A stretch of 64,000 bases of DNA from Lethocerus indicus. Taxonomy: Eukaryota > Arthropoda > Insecta > Hemiptera > Belostomatidae. The first letter of the stretch is position 1; every line of letters begins with the position of its first letter. The stretch spans positions 1,116,001 through 1,180,000 of the forward strand of contig JACDQD010000004.1 of assembly GCA_019843655.1 (NCBI GenBank). Direction: 5' to 3'. Positions 41,831-52,202 of this stretch are shown piece by piece. The translations under genes were made by a program, and so were the position numbers. The notes beneath the pieces were generated by a model. That model did not search any database. It was not told the DNA's origin and was given only the letters and a program-made list of their open reading frames with translations.

Positions 41831-42055
41831 TAGGGTGTCCCAAAATTGACGCAAGATTTGAATTTGCCACTGCATTCTGGCACTGGCAACCCCATTAAAA
41901 AAAACCATTTGACAGCCGATAGTTAAGGGTCGGTACAAATGGAGCGTTACACGATAGAACGACGTGTTTTCGTCGTCGAACAATATTTCAAAAATAATGA
42001 AAGTTTAGCGGCCGCAGTCCGATTCAAATCTTGCGTTAATTTTGGGACACCCTAT
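41831..42055 (+). mobile_element. Miniature element with N-terminus of a DUF4817-type mariner transposase
   Basis: Terminal inverted repeats of about 33 bp: TAGGGTGTCCCAAAATTGAC plus GCAAGATTTGAAT on the left, and the exact inverse with one mismatch on the right (ATTCAAATCTTGCGTTAA to GGGACACCCTA). TA lies outside each end (41829-41830, 42056-42057). An ATG at 41939 opens a frame MERYTIERRVFVVEQYFK, followed by NNESLAAAVR, then passes straight into the right inverted repeat. This start matches, from general knowledge of the family, the helix-turn-helix N-terminus (DUF4817) of mariner/Tc-related transposases in arthropods. The catalytic DD(D/E) region is entirely deleted. It reads as an internal-deletion derivative that could move only with a transposase supplied elsewhere. 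Confidence 0.8.
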
Positions 42056-42588
42056 ATAAAGTTATTTTTGTAGGCACCTTTATGTCCATTTAAAGGCATC
42101 TGGAAACATGTGTTAACATAATCTGTCTAACATAAAATGGCTGAATGAGGTAACAATAAGAATAACAGATTTAATTGAACAAACAAAAAATAAATTTCAT
42201 TAAATACGTAACCGAAGGGTTGACTAACACCCGAGTCTATATTTTAAATGTACTTAATTAATGGTCATACTGAAATTCAGGGACATATTCAAATGACTCT
42301 ACTAAATTGCGCAAAGGCTCATAAATATTTAATCAGTACAGGATCGAATTATTGAGAAGTTCATAAATGATAAATGTTCTCTTCGTCGCGGTACCTTCTA
42401 TCCATAATAAAATAGCCCTCTCATTACATTACAAGAGAAACAAATCCCTTTTAATTTTGCGAGGAGTGTTCTTATTGATATCTTGTAGGATATCGTATTG
42501 GCTTTGTTGAGTTTTCAACAATATATAGCAATATATTTGGAAATTTGTTTTTTATTACGCGCAACATAGGTTGGGATAAAATATAATA

Positions 42589-42711
42589 TTGGGTCGGCAA
42601 CTAAGTCATTGCGGGTTTCTGACATTTTTATTACACGCCAACTATTCGTCGCGCGTACCGAAAAATAAGGGTGCAAACACCCAAGGATGAGAAGTTTAGT
42701 TGCCGACCCAA
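42589..42711 (-). mobile_element. Mariner (irritans-type) miniature, copy 3
   Basis: Inverted relative to copies 1 and 2. Ends: TTGGGTCGGCAACTAAGTCA and TTTAGTTGCCGACCCAA, with TA on both sides (42587-42588, 42712-42713). On the minus strand it follows the order of copy 1 (GGTGTTTGCACCCTTATT, GGCGTGTAATAAAAATGTCA) but lacks the inner 70 bp or so with the CTCCGTCTAGCG block. 123 bp; ends are better preserved than in copies 1 and 2. Confidence 0.85.
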
Positions 42712-42842
42712 TAGTTGGGACCGAATTGTAAATTTGAAGCCGGTTGGTGGCCATATGAGGAAAAAATAGACAGTGTGGCCGGCCGGTATGCCTGTAGATT
42801 CTAACCGTTTTTTTTTCTCTTTTCTGTTTAATTCTGTTTCAG

Positions 42843-42993
42843 TGTTGGAGTGTGAGTGGGCCAGTGTTGGGCAGGCTGAACTACCGGCGTCGAGGGAACA
42901 TGTCCACCTCCCCCACACCCCGCAACACCACCCTATCCCACTCCAGCCCCAACAACGCCACCTACTTCCACGACCAGGACATGGACGAGACAG
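42843..42993 (+). CDS. Candidate coding exon of an unidentified gene
   Basis: A 151-bp GC-rich island framed by good splice signals: a pyrimidine-rich tract ending TTCTGTTTCAG at 42832-42842, and the donor CAG|GTGAGT at 42991-42999. One frame is open across the whole exon. It contains an ATG at 42900 in a favourable context (A at -3), giving MSTSPTPRNTTLSHSS, then PNNATYFHDQDMDETG up to the donor (phase 1). The segment 42843-42899 could be 5' UTR or further coding sequence (ends GRLNYRRRGN). A second frame is also open across the exon, so the frame choice is an inference. The peptide is Ser/Thr/Asn-rich and acidic at its end; no domain, signal peptide or membrane segment is recognised. No partner exon was found, so the gene, if real, extends far beyond this exon. 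Chance splice signals in noncoding DNA are the alternative. Confidence 0.45.
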
Positions 42994-43079
42994 GTGAGTA
43001 CCGACAACAACCATCTAGTCTTATCTACCAGTCTAGACTCTTGAACTTTAATTCAAACGGATCGGAACTCAAAAGCATA

Positions 43080-43577
43080 TTTTTTTTAACTGTTTTATTT
43101 TTGCACAATCGACCTATACAGTTACATGATACGTGTGTTTATTTCCGCGTGTTAGTCCCGACAAAGAAACTACCCAGTGATGGCGATTTTGACACGATTT
43201 AACTACTGCCCGAGGTGATCTCTGGGCCAGTGGGGTTTAAACCGTCGTGGTGGGGATAGTGGATGGGCAGAAGAGGAAAGGGACTGAACGAGTGGATTGG
43301 GATGAGGAGAAAGGCGGGAGTGGAACTTGGGGAACCGGGATTTTGCGACTTCATCGACTGTCGGTATGTCGAGGTCATTATGGATTGTTCGGTTAGAAAC
43401 ATACCCGGAGGGAGCATTAAGTATGGTGCGAAGGACTTTTGATTGGAATCTCTGGATGCGAGCGATGTCGGATGTCTCGGTGGAACCCCATAGCTCAATT
43501 CCATATGTCCGTGTCAATTTCAGTATTGCTTTGCATATTGTTAGTTTGTTGCTTAAGGTCAATTTCGATGTCAACTA
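43080..43577 (-). pseudogene. Jockey-like LINE 3' end (reverse transcriptase C-terminus and 3' UTR)
   Basis: The minus-strand frame 43203-43574 encodes the C-terminal part of a Jockey-clade ORF2: SKLTLSNKLTICKAILKL, RTYGIELWGSTETSDIARI, QRFQSKVLRTILNAPSGYV, SNRTIHNDLDIPTVDEV, then a proline-rich tail ending in a stop. The YGIxLWG and QRFQSKxLRxIxNAP motifs are typical of these elements. The 3' UTR runs to 43080 and ends, on the minus strand, GTCGATTGTGCAAAAATAAA with an A-rich tail. Endonuclease and the reverse transcriptase catalytic core are missing, so it is a 5'-truncated, inactive insertion. It lies just downstream of the candidate exon, in opposite orientation. Confidence 0.85.
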
Positions 43578-43636
43578 CCGAAATGGTGTTACATTGTTAC
43601 ATTCAAACCCAAGATACAATATTATTAAACCATTAA

Positions 43637-44242
43637 CCCCTTAAAGCACAGATTTTTTGAAAAAAACCGGCCAAAAAAATCAATTTTTTTGTATCCACAT
43701 TGCAGAAATGAGCCGAATATTGCAATGTTACACCGACTCTTTTATCTTTCTTTTCTAATTGTTATTTCGACAAAAGAAAACATATTTTTATCGGTAAAAA
43801 TATTTATTTATACTTTATGAATACGCAAATTTGTCGGAAAGTGATAATTACAGTAGTGATTCTGAAGAAGATAGTTCAGAAGAAGATATATTGATTGGAA
43901 GGAGATAAGCAACGTCCGACCCAAATCCATCTCCACGAAGGTTTCCATTTGTTGACGCTCCTGCATCAACTGTTCTTTTGGTGGACAATTTTGATATACT
44001 GCGCTTTTTGGAGAAAGGCTATATTTTATTCTTGAATAAATAAGTGTTATAGCTTACAATCCTATGCAAATGATAAATATCGATAAAACGAATTTTTTTC
44101 TTAGCTTTCGCATTGTTATTTTCAATTCTCGGTTATATTCGATTGTGAAAAATTATAGCGGACGTAAAATACAACGCCGCTCGAATTATCTCGAGTGTGC
44201 ACAGTTTGGTCTGTTTAGCGCGCTCTAATTAACTTAACGGGT
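43637..44242 (+). pseudogene. piggyBac-like transposon relic (N-terminal fragment)
   Basis: A TTAA at 43633-43636 is followed by CCCCTTAAAGCACAG, similar to piggyBac-type ends. From 43819 a frame reads EYANLSESDNYSSDSEED and SSEEDILIGRR, is interrupted by TAA at 43906, and continues in the same frame as ATSDPNPSPRRFPFVDAP up to a stop at 44041. An acidic Ser/Asp/Glu leader followed by an RFPF segment fits the N-terminal region of PGBD transposases (from knowledge of the family). The catalytic aspartates and Cys-rich C-terminus are absent. A possible right end, CTTAACGGGT then TTAA at 44243-44246, is weak. The call depends on the combination of TTAA, end sequence and peptide flavour. Confidence 0.5.
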
Positions 44243-44246
44243 TTAA

Positions 44247-45903
44247 TTGAATCGTATTTCCTTACGAATATTTTACATCTCATTCAAACTTCGGTTCAAA
44301 CTCATACCGAAGTAACGTCCCCTGTTGGTTTCTACAGATTTAATTGCAGTGAAAAACGCGAAACGATACAATATCTTATAATAGTACCAATAAAAAATAA
44401 CGTCAATACCGGCTGTTCAATATGTACGGTAGAATATATAAAGTTGTTCCTACTAATTGTGTTGATCATCCAGCGGGAATTTTAATCATATTGCAAGTGG
44501 CCAAATGGTTATTGTAATTTGTATAAAATAAGAGCATAGAATATCTGATTATATTTTAAAATAATAAACCCGCTATGGATAACAAGGATTTTCTATTTTT
44601 AAAATTAAATAGAAAGGAGATTCTACGACGCGGTATTTATAGGAATTTATGATCCTGGAAGTAGGAACACGGCTACTCTATAGAGGAGCCGGAGAGTCCA
44701 ACAGAGTACATAGAATAGTATAGCTTGCAGTTGTACCGGACATGACAATATCATATCTTCGGGCATTAATACTTCGCCCCGAGCTCGGTAGTTTTTAAAC
44801 TACTGTTCGGATTCAGAAATCGTTCGGGCTATAAATTCCCCGCCATTAACTGGTTCAATTTCGACTGGCAGAGGCGGTTATCCGATTGTTCGACCTCCGC
44901 CCCCGCCGCCCCCGTACATTTCATCATTTCGAACGGCCATCGGATGTGACCGGAGTCCAAGTCCGGTCTCGGCAATAAAGAACTCTCCGAAGAAGACTTT
45001 TATGAGAATGCATCCCGGCGGAATTGAATTTATTACGACTCTGGGAATAGGAGTCCGATCGGGGCCACGTTGGGACGCCGTACAGTTGCGATTGTTCCTG
45101 TTACAGATCTTTTTCTTCGTATATATAATACGTCTTAATTATCGTAATATTTCGATAGCATTTCGGATCGGCGGTACGTATTCATTCAAGTGGATGCACT
45201 ATCGTTTAAGGCTGCAACAATTTTAACGATAATGACCATTTCGGAGAATCTGAAATTAAAATAAATTTATACAGTTGTACAATCGCCGATGCGTACTAGT
45301 TTTTAGAATATGAAAAAGTTGTGTACACAGCCTGTTGTTTCAGAACATATGAGCGAGATGATAAATAAATAAACCGATAAATAAATTCACGCCCCGGACA
45401 AGGGATGATGAACTGTTATTATATTCCGTGTGTCTGTGTCTGTGTGTGTGGGAGAGGACCGAATTTTTAAAAAATATGCGGAGCCGGCATATGTAGATAA
45501 TCGGAGGAATAAAATATTGTCTGAAAACGCTGTACGACGAAAATTTAGTCTGACATATGTTCCAAACAAATATATGCGCCCATAATTATGAAAGTGGTCT
45601 GTCAAAATTTAAAAAAAAATGAATTTATCACTTATTTCACGATTTTAAACTAAATTTATTCAATGTAATTTTTACGATATCGTCAAAAATGAACTTTTAG
45701 ATAGCGGTTGTAATTACAACGTTATACGGAATTAATTTAGTGTTTATTATGAAGTGGTCTAAGTCAACAATTTAAAGAAATTATATAAACATAACTTGAA
45801 AATACCGCGTGGCCCTCTTTTTGTCGCGTTCCTGAACTACATAATAAATCGATAAAATAAATGGCAATCAAATAAAAGAAATGCCAATTTAAAAATGGAT
45901 TAC
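44247..45903. other. Unannotated interval
   Basis: AT-rich DNA with a GC-rich patch at 44760-45090. No gene or element is recognised. Confidence 0.4.
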
Positions 45904-45946
45904 TTGTTAAAAATGATTAATAAGATTTATTAATCATTTTTAACAA
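45904..45946. repeat. Perfect 20-bp inverted repeat, 3-nt loop
   Basis: TTGTTAAAAATGATTAATAA, loop GAT, then its exact reverse complement. It is followed at about 45960-45980 by a second small dyad (TATGTATACATAG type). Perfect pairing over 40 bases suggests a young palindrome, possibly part of the element that ends at 46167. Confidence 0.9.
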
Positions 45947-46084
45947 CTAAACATTCCACTATGTATACATAGTATACATAGATAAGACATTTAATGTTTA
46001 TGAATTATTTCGGTAAAGTTGTTGTTTCAAATAAAAATCACAATTTTTTATTACTTTAAGTCAATTATAGGACATTCAGTTAAT

Positions 46085-46167
46085 TTTGAAAATGGTCTAA
46101 GTCAATTCAACTCCTCAAGACCAAAATACATCTTATCAAATTGTTGATTACTTTTGGGTACACCTAA
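46085..46167 (-). mobile_element. Single end of the family seen at 3085-3300
   Basis: On the minus strand it starts TTAGGTGTACCCAAAAGTAA, TCAACAATTTGATAAGATGT, ATTTTGGTCTTGAGGAGTTG. This is nearly the same as the inner left end of the element at 3085. TA follows at 46168-46169. No matching opposite end was found within the preceding 500 bp, although GGTCTAAGTCAA occurs twice (about 45757 and 46094) in direct orientation. Confidence 0.5.
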
Positions 46168-46169
46168 TA

Positions 46170-48185
46170 TTAACATTTCAATCAATAAACGAGTAATGAA
46201 TGAATTTAAGCCACTTCCACCGCAATAAAAATGATTTCTATTCACGTATTCAATTGATTTATCGCCCGGAAGTGGAACTTGATGAATATTCCCGACTGGT
46301 TAATTGAATTCAGCTTATGAAAAATAAATTGCCAAACCGAATTTCGAGTGTCCGTTTTAATCGGGATTATTCGAGATTTATTGAGATTTGCCGACACCGG
46401 TCGGTATTCGTTCCGTTTTTAACACCAAAAACAAGCGGTAAAAACGGCAGATATCACACGAATTTCGCGAAAGATTTAAACAAATAAAAGCACACCGGCG
46501 TTTATTTATTTTAGTTTAGTAGTTTACGAAACTAACGCGTCTTAATTAAAATTACTATTTTTTTTTTATTATCCACAGGCTGCTGAACGATATAATTTTC
46601 CCAGTGTCCAGAAGGGAAGCGTCGGCTAGTTTTCCTTTTGCCGAGTTGAATTATGAATTCAGAATTTCACAATAAATTAGACGAGCCTCAGGCTGGATAA
46701 AGGGGGCCGGATAATATGGGGGCGGTCGGAGGCGGGCACGCCGAGTTATATTTGCCTACCTGTTGACTGTTTGTTCCTCACAATCCAGCTCTGGCTACGG
46801 TTTCCGAAAAGAAAAAAAACAGAGAGACCTCCTCGGGGCCCTAATGACGACGTCTCCTCTTTTCATTTCTTTTCTCGATTATTAGCCCAACAACGCGACA
46901 TCAAATTGCATCGATTCTACGTCGAAATTTGGTAATCCGCTGACGGAAAAAGAACCGGAATCCCAAAATAATTGTATCCTAGAAGCTCAGTCTTTTTACA
47001 AATATAAATAATATATTTTTATTCGAATAGCGCATCGATAAACATATTTTATTCCTTTCTATATTTATAAGTGTTGGGACTGAAGCGTCAGTTTCGTCCA
47101 GAGCTGCACCCGATCAAACTCTAGAGGAAGAATGAGAAACGTCACAATCTCCCCTTGAGTCGTTCTCATATAAAATTATACGTAATGCGTCGAATACGCG
47201 TGCCCATTAAATAAATACTAGTTAAACATTATACATAATATCCTCGTACGCCTGATATATTTCAGCGGTTCATATCTCAACTCGCATTTCCATTTCTCAT
47301 TACCGTGATATCCCGTTATTGGAGCGGGCGATCCTCCGTCGCGGCTATTTCCAGTCCCTCTCTAATGGATTACACCGGGTAAGGGTTTCGGGTGAAGTAT
47401 TCCCCCCCCCTTTTTTTTTTTTTTAACGAAAACTTTCCTCGCCCCTATCCTGCAAACGATAAAAGGGGTTGGCGGGAGGGAAAGCAGTTTGAAAATTAAA
47501 ATTTCAATTTTTCCGCTTTGGGGGGGGGGCGGATTGAATCTCCCCCCGGGGATTATAGACTGCTCGTTGTCGGGGATTTATTAAGGAGTCGTTAGGTTCT
47601 CTTACTCCGCTTTTCCCACTCAATTTTGTCCGCCTTATAGATCTTCCCTTTTTTTGTCATTTTTGTCTCGTTTCATTCTTTTCCATTTTCTTTCTCCCAG
47701 TTCCTTTTCATTCCCGCAGCCCAATGATGAGTTCCCCAATCGACAATTGTTACCCGGCATAATATTGCAACTTTTAATTATTTATTCTTTACCGTCTACA
47801 ATGATAAAACAGCTAACGCTTGAACCGTAAAAAAATATATTTTAATCTCCGTTTTCCAAAGTCCGTTTCTTTCCTTGTAACGCAACTTGCGTGCAATAGA
47901 TACGAGTACCGTTGATCTGTTCTAATTTCAAGATTCTAGAATTTGAAATAAGGTTAAAAATAATGAAAAAGCTAGGTTGTTCTTTAGAATAGAATCAATA
48001 TTCTGATGGACGATCAATTTTCATTCTGAGAGATCGGAAAAAATTTTAGCATCCAGAAAACATTTTATTCCGCAACTTCTAATTCGAACGAAACGCGATT
48101 CAGAATTTCGTATCTGTGCCACAGATCCACCGAATAGACGCCGGAATAAAAAAAATTTTGTGATACTTAGAATTACGTTGGATGT
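46170..48185. other. Unannotated interval
   Basis: No gene recognised. Contains C/T and G homopolymer runs at about 47402-47424 and 47520-47530. Confidence 0.4.
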
Positions 48186-48574
48186 ACTGTAGGTTCGTGA
48201 TGTTTCTGTCTCCTCCGGTTTCGGCTGCTCGCCATCTTCAGTAGCGGTGTTAGTCACTGTCAGCACTTTGGATGTTTTTTGGGCATCCTCACTGTATTGT
48301 CACTTTCACAAGCACTTTAAGGCGCTATACGTAAAAGGCGCTAATACTAAAATGTAAGACAGACCTTTGTTGCGGGTTAGCATGTGAAAGTGACAGTACA
48401 GTGAGGATGCCCAAAAAACATCCAAAGTGCTGACAGTGACTAACACCGCTACCGAAGATGGCGAGCAGCCGAAACCGGTCTAGCAAAAGACCAAACCAGC
48501 GAGAGGAGACAGAAACATCACGAACCTACAGTATTCCAACCCCTCGCAGACCACAAAACAGGTGTATTAAAATA
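48186..48574. mobile_element. Foldback-type element, copy M
   Basis: Left arm from CTGTAGGTTCGTGATGTTTC to GCATCCTCACTGTATTGTCA, missing its outer block and the TGGTTTGGTCTTTTGCTAGA block. The centre is rearranged: AAGGCGCTAATACTAAAATG and ACCTTTGTTGCGGGTTAGCA are inverted relative to copies D and F. The right arm is complete: CAGTGAGGATGCCCAAAAAA, CACCGCTACCGAAGATGGCG, CCGAAACCGGTCTAGCAAAA, CCAACCCCTCGCAGACCACA, AAACAGGTGTATT. No coding capacity; the frame at 48458 is a translation of the arm. Confidence 0.85.
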
Positions 48575-51500
48575 CTTCGGATAAAAAAAGTTCCAAGAGT
48601 TGTGGCTTCTAATTTCCGCCCCAAGTTCCTTTTTTCGGTGGCCAGGTCGTTTACTCGGTGTGCCATCGGCTGGCGGATGAGGGCAGAGGAACGAGTACGC
48701 CAGATACTTAAATACCTCCCCGCTACCCCAACTTCTAGTACTCTTCTTCTTTCAGTTCTCTCCTAGCTTTCGTATATTCCGTCCCCCGCTGCATGTCTCT
48801 CCTTTCCCGCCCCGGGCAAAAGACTTCTTTTAAAACATTAAGCGTCGTCCCTTCGCGCGCACTTTCTTTCATGCGGACGGCGCGCCCCTCCCTTTTTCCG
48901 AATCTCCCATACCCGCCGGATATTCGCAACGGTCCCACTAAAAAGGGGAGCCAGCCCCACCCCCCTTCTTCAATCTCTCTAAAATGCCGCAATCTCTCCT
49001 CCTTTCTTCTACGCCCTCTGAGTTTGGCGCTCGTCCCCCGCCCTGCGGTGGAGTCTTTATCTGCGTCCCTACCCCGCAGGCTTTCTTCCTTCCACAATGC
49101 CACTTTATGCCGTGCTGACCCTCTCCATTTAGCCAATGGGCCCCCTCCCCCCCATTTTGCCGGCTTGGGCCCCTGGCGTTACCGGCAGCTCCTCAATCGT
49201 CGACATTTGTAATGTCGAAAAGCCGAGATGGACCCGTAAGCGTTTATCCCATACTTACTGCCGTTTCTCGGCTTCAATTCATCGATGCGTCGGTCCTTTT
49301 AATTGATACAGTCGTAAATCTAGGTGTGGTTCAGTGTCTGATGAAGTGCTTGAGTACCCTCTAAATTTTTACGCATCCATTGTATTTTTCGTTAAAATTA
49401 TTCTACTCTCAGTGTAAAGACTGATGAGTGCATAATATAGATATGCAACTAGGTCAAAGCACGCGCCTGCTATTGACATTCATTTCCAAACTTTTAATAA
49501 ACAAAAAATACTGGCGTTAATAAACCAGGCGTGAAAAAAACGCCACTAATGTTTGCACTTTATAAACTAGTAATAAGACCGAAATATTACTGTTTATAGC
49601 CCTTTGTTGGCTGAAGCTTGAAGGGAGGAAATATTAGCCCCTGTTATATGTAGGGTAAAACAAGCAACAGTTCTTGTAAACAAGCCAAGGTTGGGCCTAA
49701 TGAAGGGCCGCCCGAAGGCCCCCTTCACCTATCATCAGCCCTTATTAGACCCTCAAGCCCTCTTGTTTTCGGCCAACAGTTATTGACTAATTTTAGGTCA
49801 ATGATTCAGTCACCCTTCTCTCAATTAGCATCTACAACCGATGACGCTAATATATCAAGATATGTGAATGAATGAATTCCACGACTGAAATAGGCCTCTC
49901 GAATTCCGACACTAAAGTACTGTGCCGTAAATTTAAACCGATAATCCGTTTTTATATTTATCTTACATCTCCTGCGTGAAATTTTAAACTGAAACACCCA
50001 TTTTCTTAATATAAATCTTTCTCCGTTTTCCAATTCCATAAGATGGAGTGGCCCGTCGAAATTGAATGGATCGAATGGTCTGTTGATACGCAGGCTGGGG
50101 CTTTGATGTCGTTAGTTCTCAATTTAATATATTCACGGCGGGTTGAATAAGGTGGAGTGGGCAGGTGCATGGTCTGTGATCCTGCCATTAGTCACGAGGG
50201 TTGGGGGGGGGGGTGAATGCCTCTTGCATTTGTTGCCCCCCCCCCACCATATAAATCATGGCTGATTTATCTACAACGAATTGGGCTGACGGACCCCACA
50301 GTGAAACGATTTCAAATTACAATTACCTTTCCGATAAAATTGTCTACACTTTTCGCCAATGCCCTTCAATTTAATAACAACATAATAATAACTATTAAGG
50401 CTCATCGGGCCATGTGTGAATGATATAAACTTTCTGAAATGCTGTTTATCTACTTATTGTATTATAACATTAAGTATTGAACGAATATTGTAATTAGAAC
50501 ATTTTTTATGGATTAAGAGATCCTTTTACCTAATCAGTTTTATAGTGAATTAATGTATTCAATACTATATAAATATTATATAATCTACTTCTTTAGGAAC
50601 CCAGCGCTTTACAATTGGAGAAAAAAAACCCATTGGCCCTCTGATCCATCGAGTTGTTTATAAACCAGCAAAACCCTGTCACGAAGTTTGCGTAATAACG
50701 AGTAATTGTAAAGTTGAATCGACTGACAGAACAAATGCGTTTCATCCATTGTTCAATTGTCAATAGGCAATAATTATTGAATCGGCCGATCTGATTTAGC
50801 TTTCGGAATAACACCGCGATTGTCCGTGATTCATGCGGCCCCATCCCATCCCCCCCCCGCCCCCTTGTAATAATTCTGTTTCCGAGTAATCACAGCTTTC
50901 ATTTGCTTAATTGAAATTTCAATCAACCCCACCGTCAAACGTGCACAAGCGTCAATTACAAGTTTGATATTTAGCCAATGATGAGTTGAGGACACTATCA
51001 TTATCCATATAATGCGGTTGAGATTTTACTTTCCAAAGTTTGTATTTGTATTATTTTTCAATATTTCATTGACCTACAATAGAAACAGTCATAGCTAACG
51101 GAAATTTCTAAACGTGGACTACATTTATGCCATACTACTGAAACATTCAATTAAGCGCGTTATAGATTCTAATTTATAAATTTATTGATATTCAAATTCG
51201 CTCGACCTTAACGCAAAATTATTAATATTGAATTCCTTCTCTGTTCAACATATTTGATTAGAATAACTTGACTTTGAGAATAATGTTGACCTTTTTCACA
51301 GTCAGAAAGTGCAGTAAACTGATTTTCCTTGTCTTATCAACTATTCCCACTTTGGAGCGAATTAAATTATTGCTATTTACTTTTTTTTTGAGGTAACGGC
51401 GTTGCGTTCGGCAGCGATGGCGGCTCGCAATTTCAATACTCTCCGGCCGGGAGAAAGCCCGGGGGGGGGGCGAAATTGCCCCCTTTCAGGGTATCACGCG

Positions 51501-51940
51501 ATTTTATTCCCAGGACCCAATAAGCGGAATATCTTCGCACCCCTCTCTTGCGGGAATGACGGAAAATGTAATGGAACAAGATCCTCCACCCCCCCGATAA
51601 ATAGGTTAAAGGCGGTGATGGGTCTCGGATGTACAAATGGGAGGAGGGCGGGTTTCTGGGAAAGGGTGAAAACCGGGTCGCTGGCTGTGAAACTCAGAGC
51701 TAGTGAGAAAAACTGTGGAGGCAGAACAGCGGTTCCGTGAAAAGAATTGCTGCGTTCAATTTAATGAAAACTCGTTGAATTTGCTATTTTAATGTATGAA
51801 AGTTTCGAAACCATTTAGAAGAAATGCTACAAATATTTCATACTATTCATACTCTCTTCCGACATCCTAAACGTCCCCCAGACGCCTGAAAGGCAAATGG
51901 TACGGGCTCTCCTCCATTAATAGTGCTACTCGAACATGCT
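48575..51940. other. Unannotated interval
   Basis: Begins with a pyrimidine/GC-rich stretch (48700-49200) whose two strands both carry 130-codon open frames without recognisable domains; neither is called. G- and C-runs occur at 50203-50213, 50237-50246 and 50851-50863. The remainder is AT-rich. No tRNA, splice pair or element supported. Confidence 0.35.
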
Positions 51941-52202
51941 GCCACCCTCAGGGGGGCGCTAGCGTCGCGGTGCACGTGCACCCAACAAACTTTAGTTAAA
52001 AACGATAATTTAAGCGTATATGAACGAGATTTTTGGCCTCTTTATATTTTTAAGTGTACTGTGACAGTGCAGTGAGGATGCCGGAAAAACATCCAAAGTG
52101 TCAAAGTGACTAATACCGCTACTGAAGATGTCGAGCAGCGGAAATCGGTCTAGCAAAAGACCAAACCACCGAGAGGAGGCAGAAACACACGATATCTACG
52201 GT
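51941..52202. mobile_element. Deleted composite element: one satellite monomer plus foldback right arm (copy N)
   Basis: GCCACCCTCAGGGGGGCGCT, then GGTGCACGTGCACCCAAC and AACTTTAGTTAAAAACG form a single partial 70-bp monomer (51941-51999). After about 55 bp of spacer, the right arm follows: AAGTGTACTGTGACAGTGCA, GTGAGGATGCCGGAAAAACA, CCGCTACTGAAGATGTCGAG, GGTCTAGCAAAAGACCAAAC, GCAGAAACACACGATATCTA. Same order as in the composite at 4251-5915 but with the array reduced to one unit. Confidence 0.8.

Noticed and set aside
48735..49212. Opposing open frames of more than 130 codons
   Set aside because: Both strands are open across a pyrimidine-rich low-complexity stretch. The peptides are rich in Ser, Pro and Arg without domain motifs.
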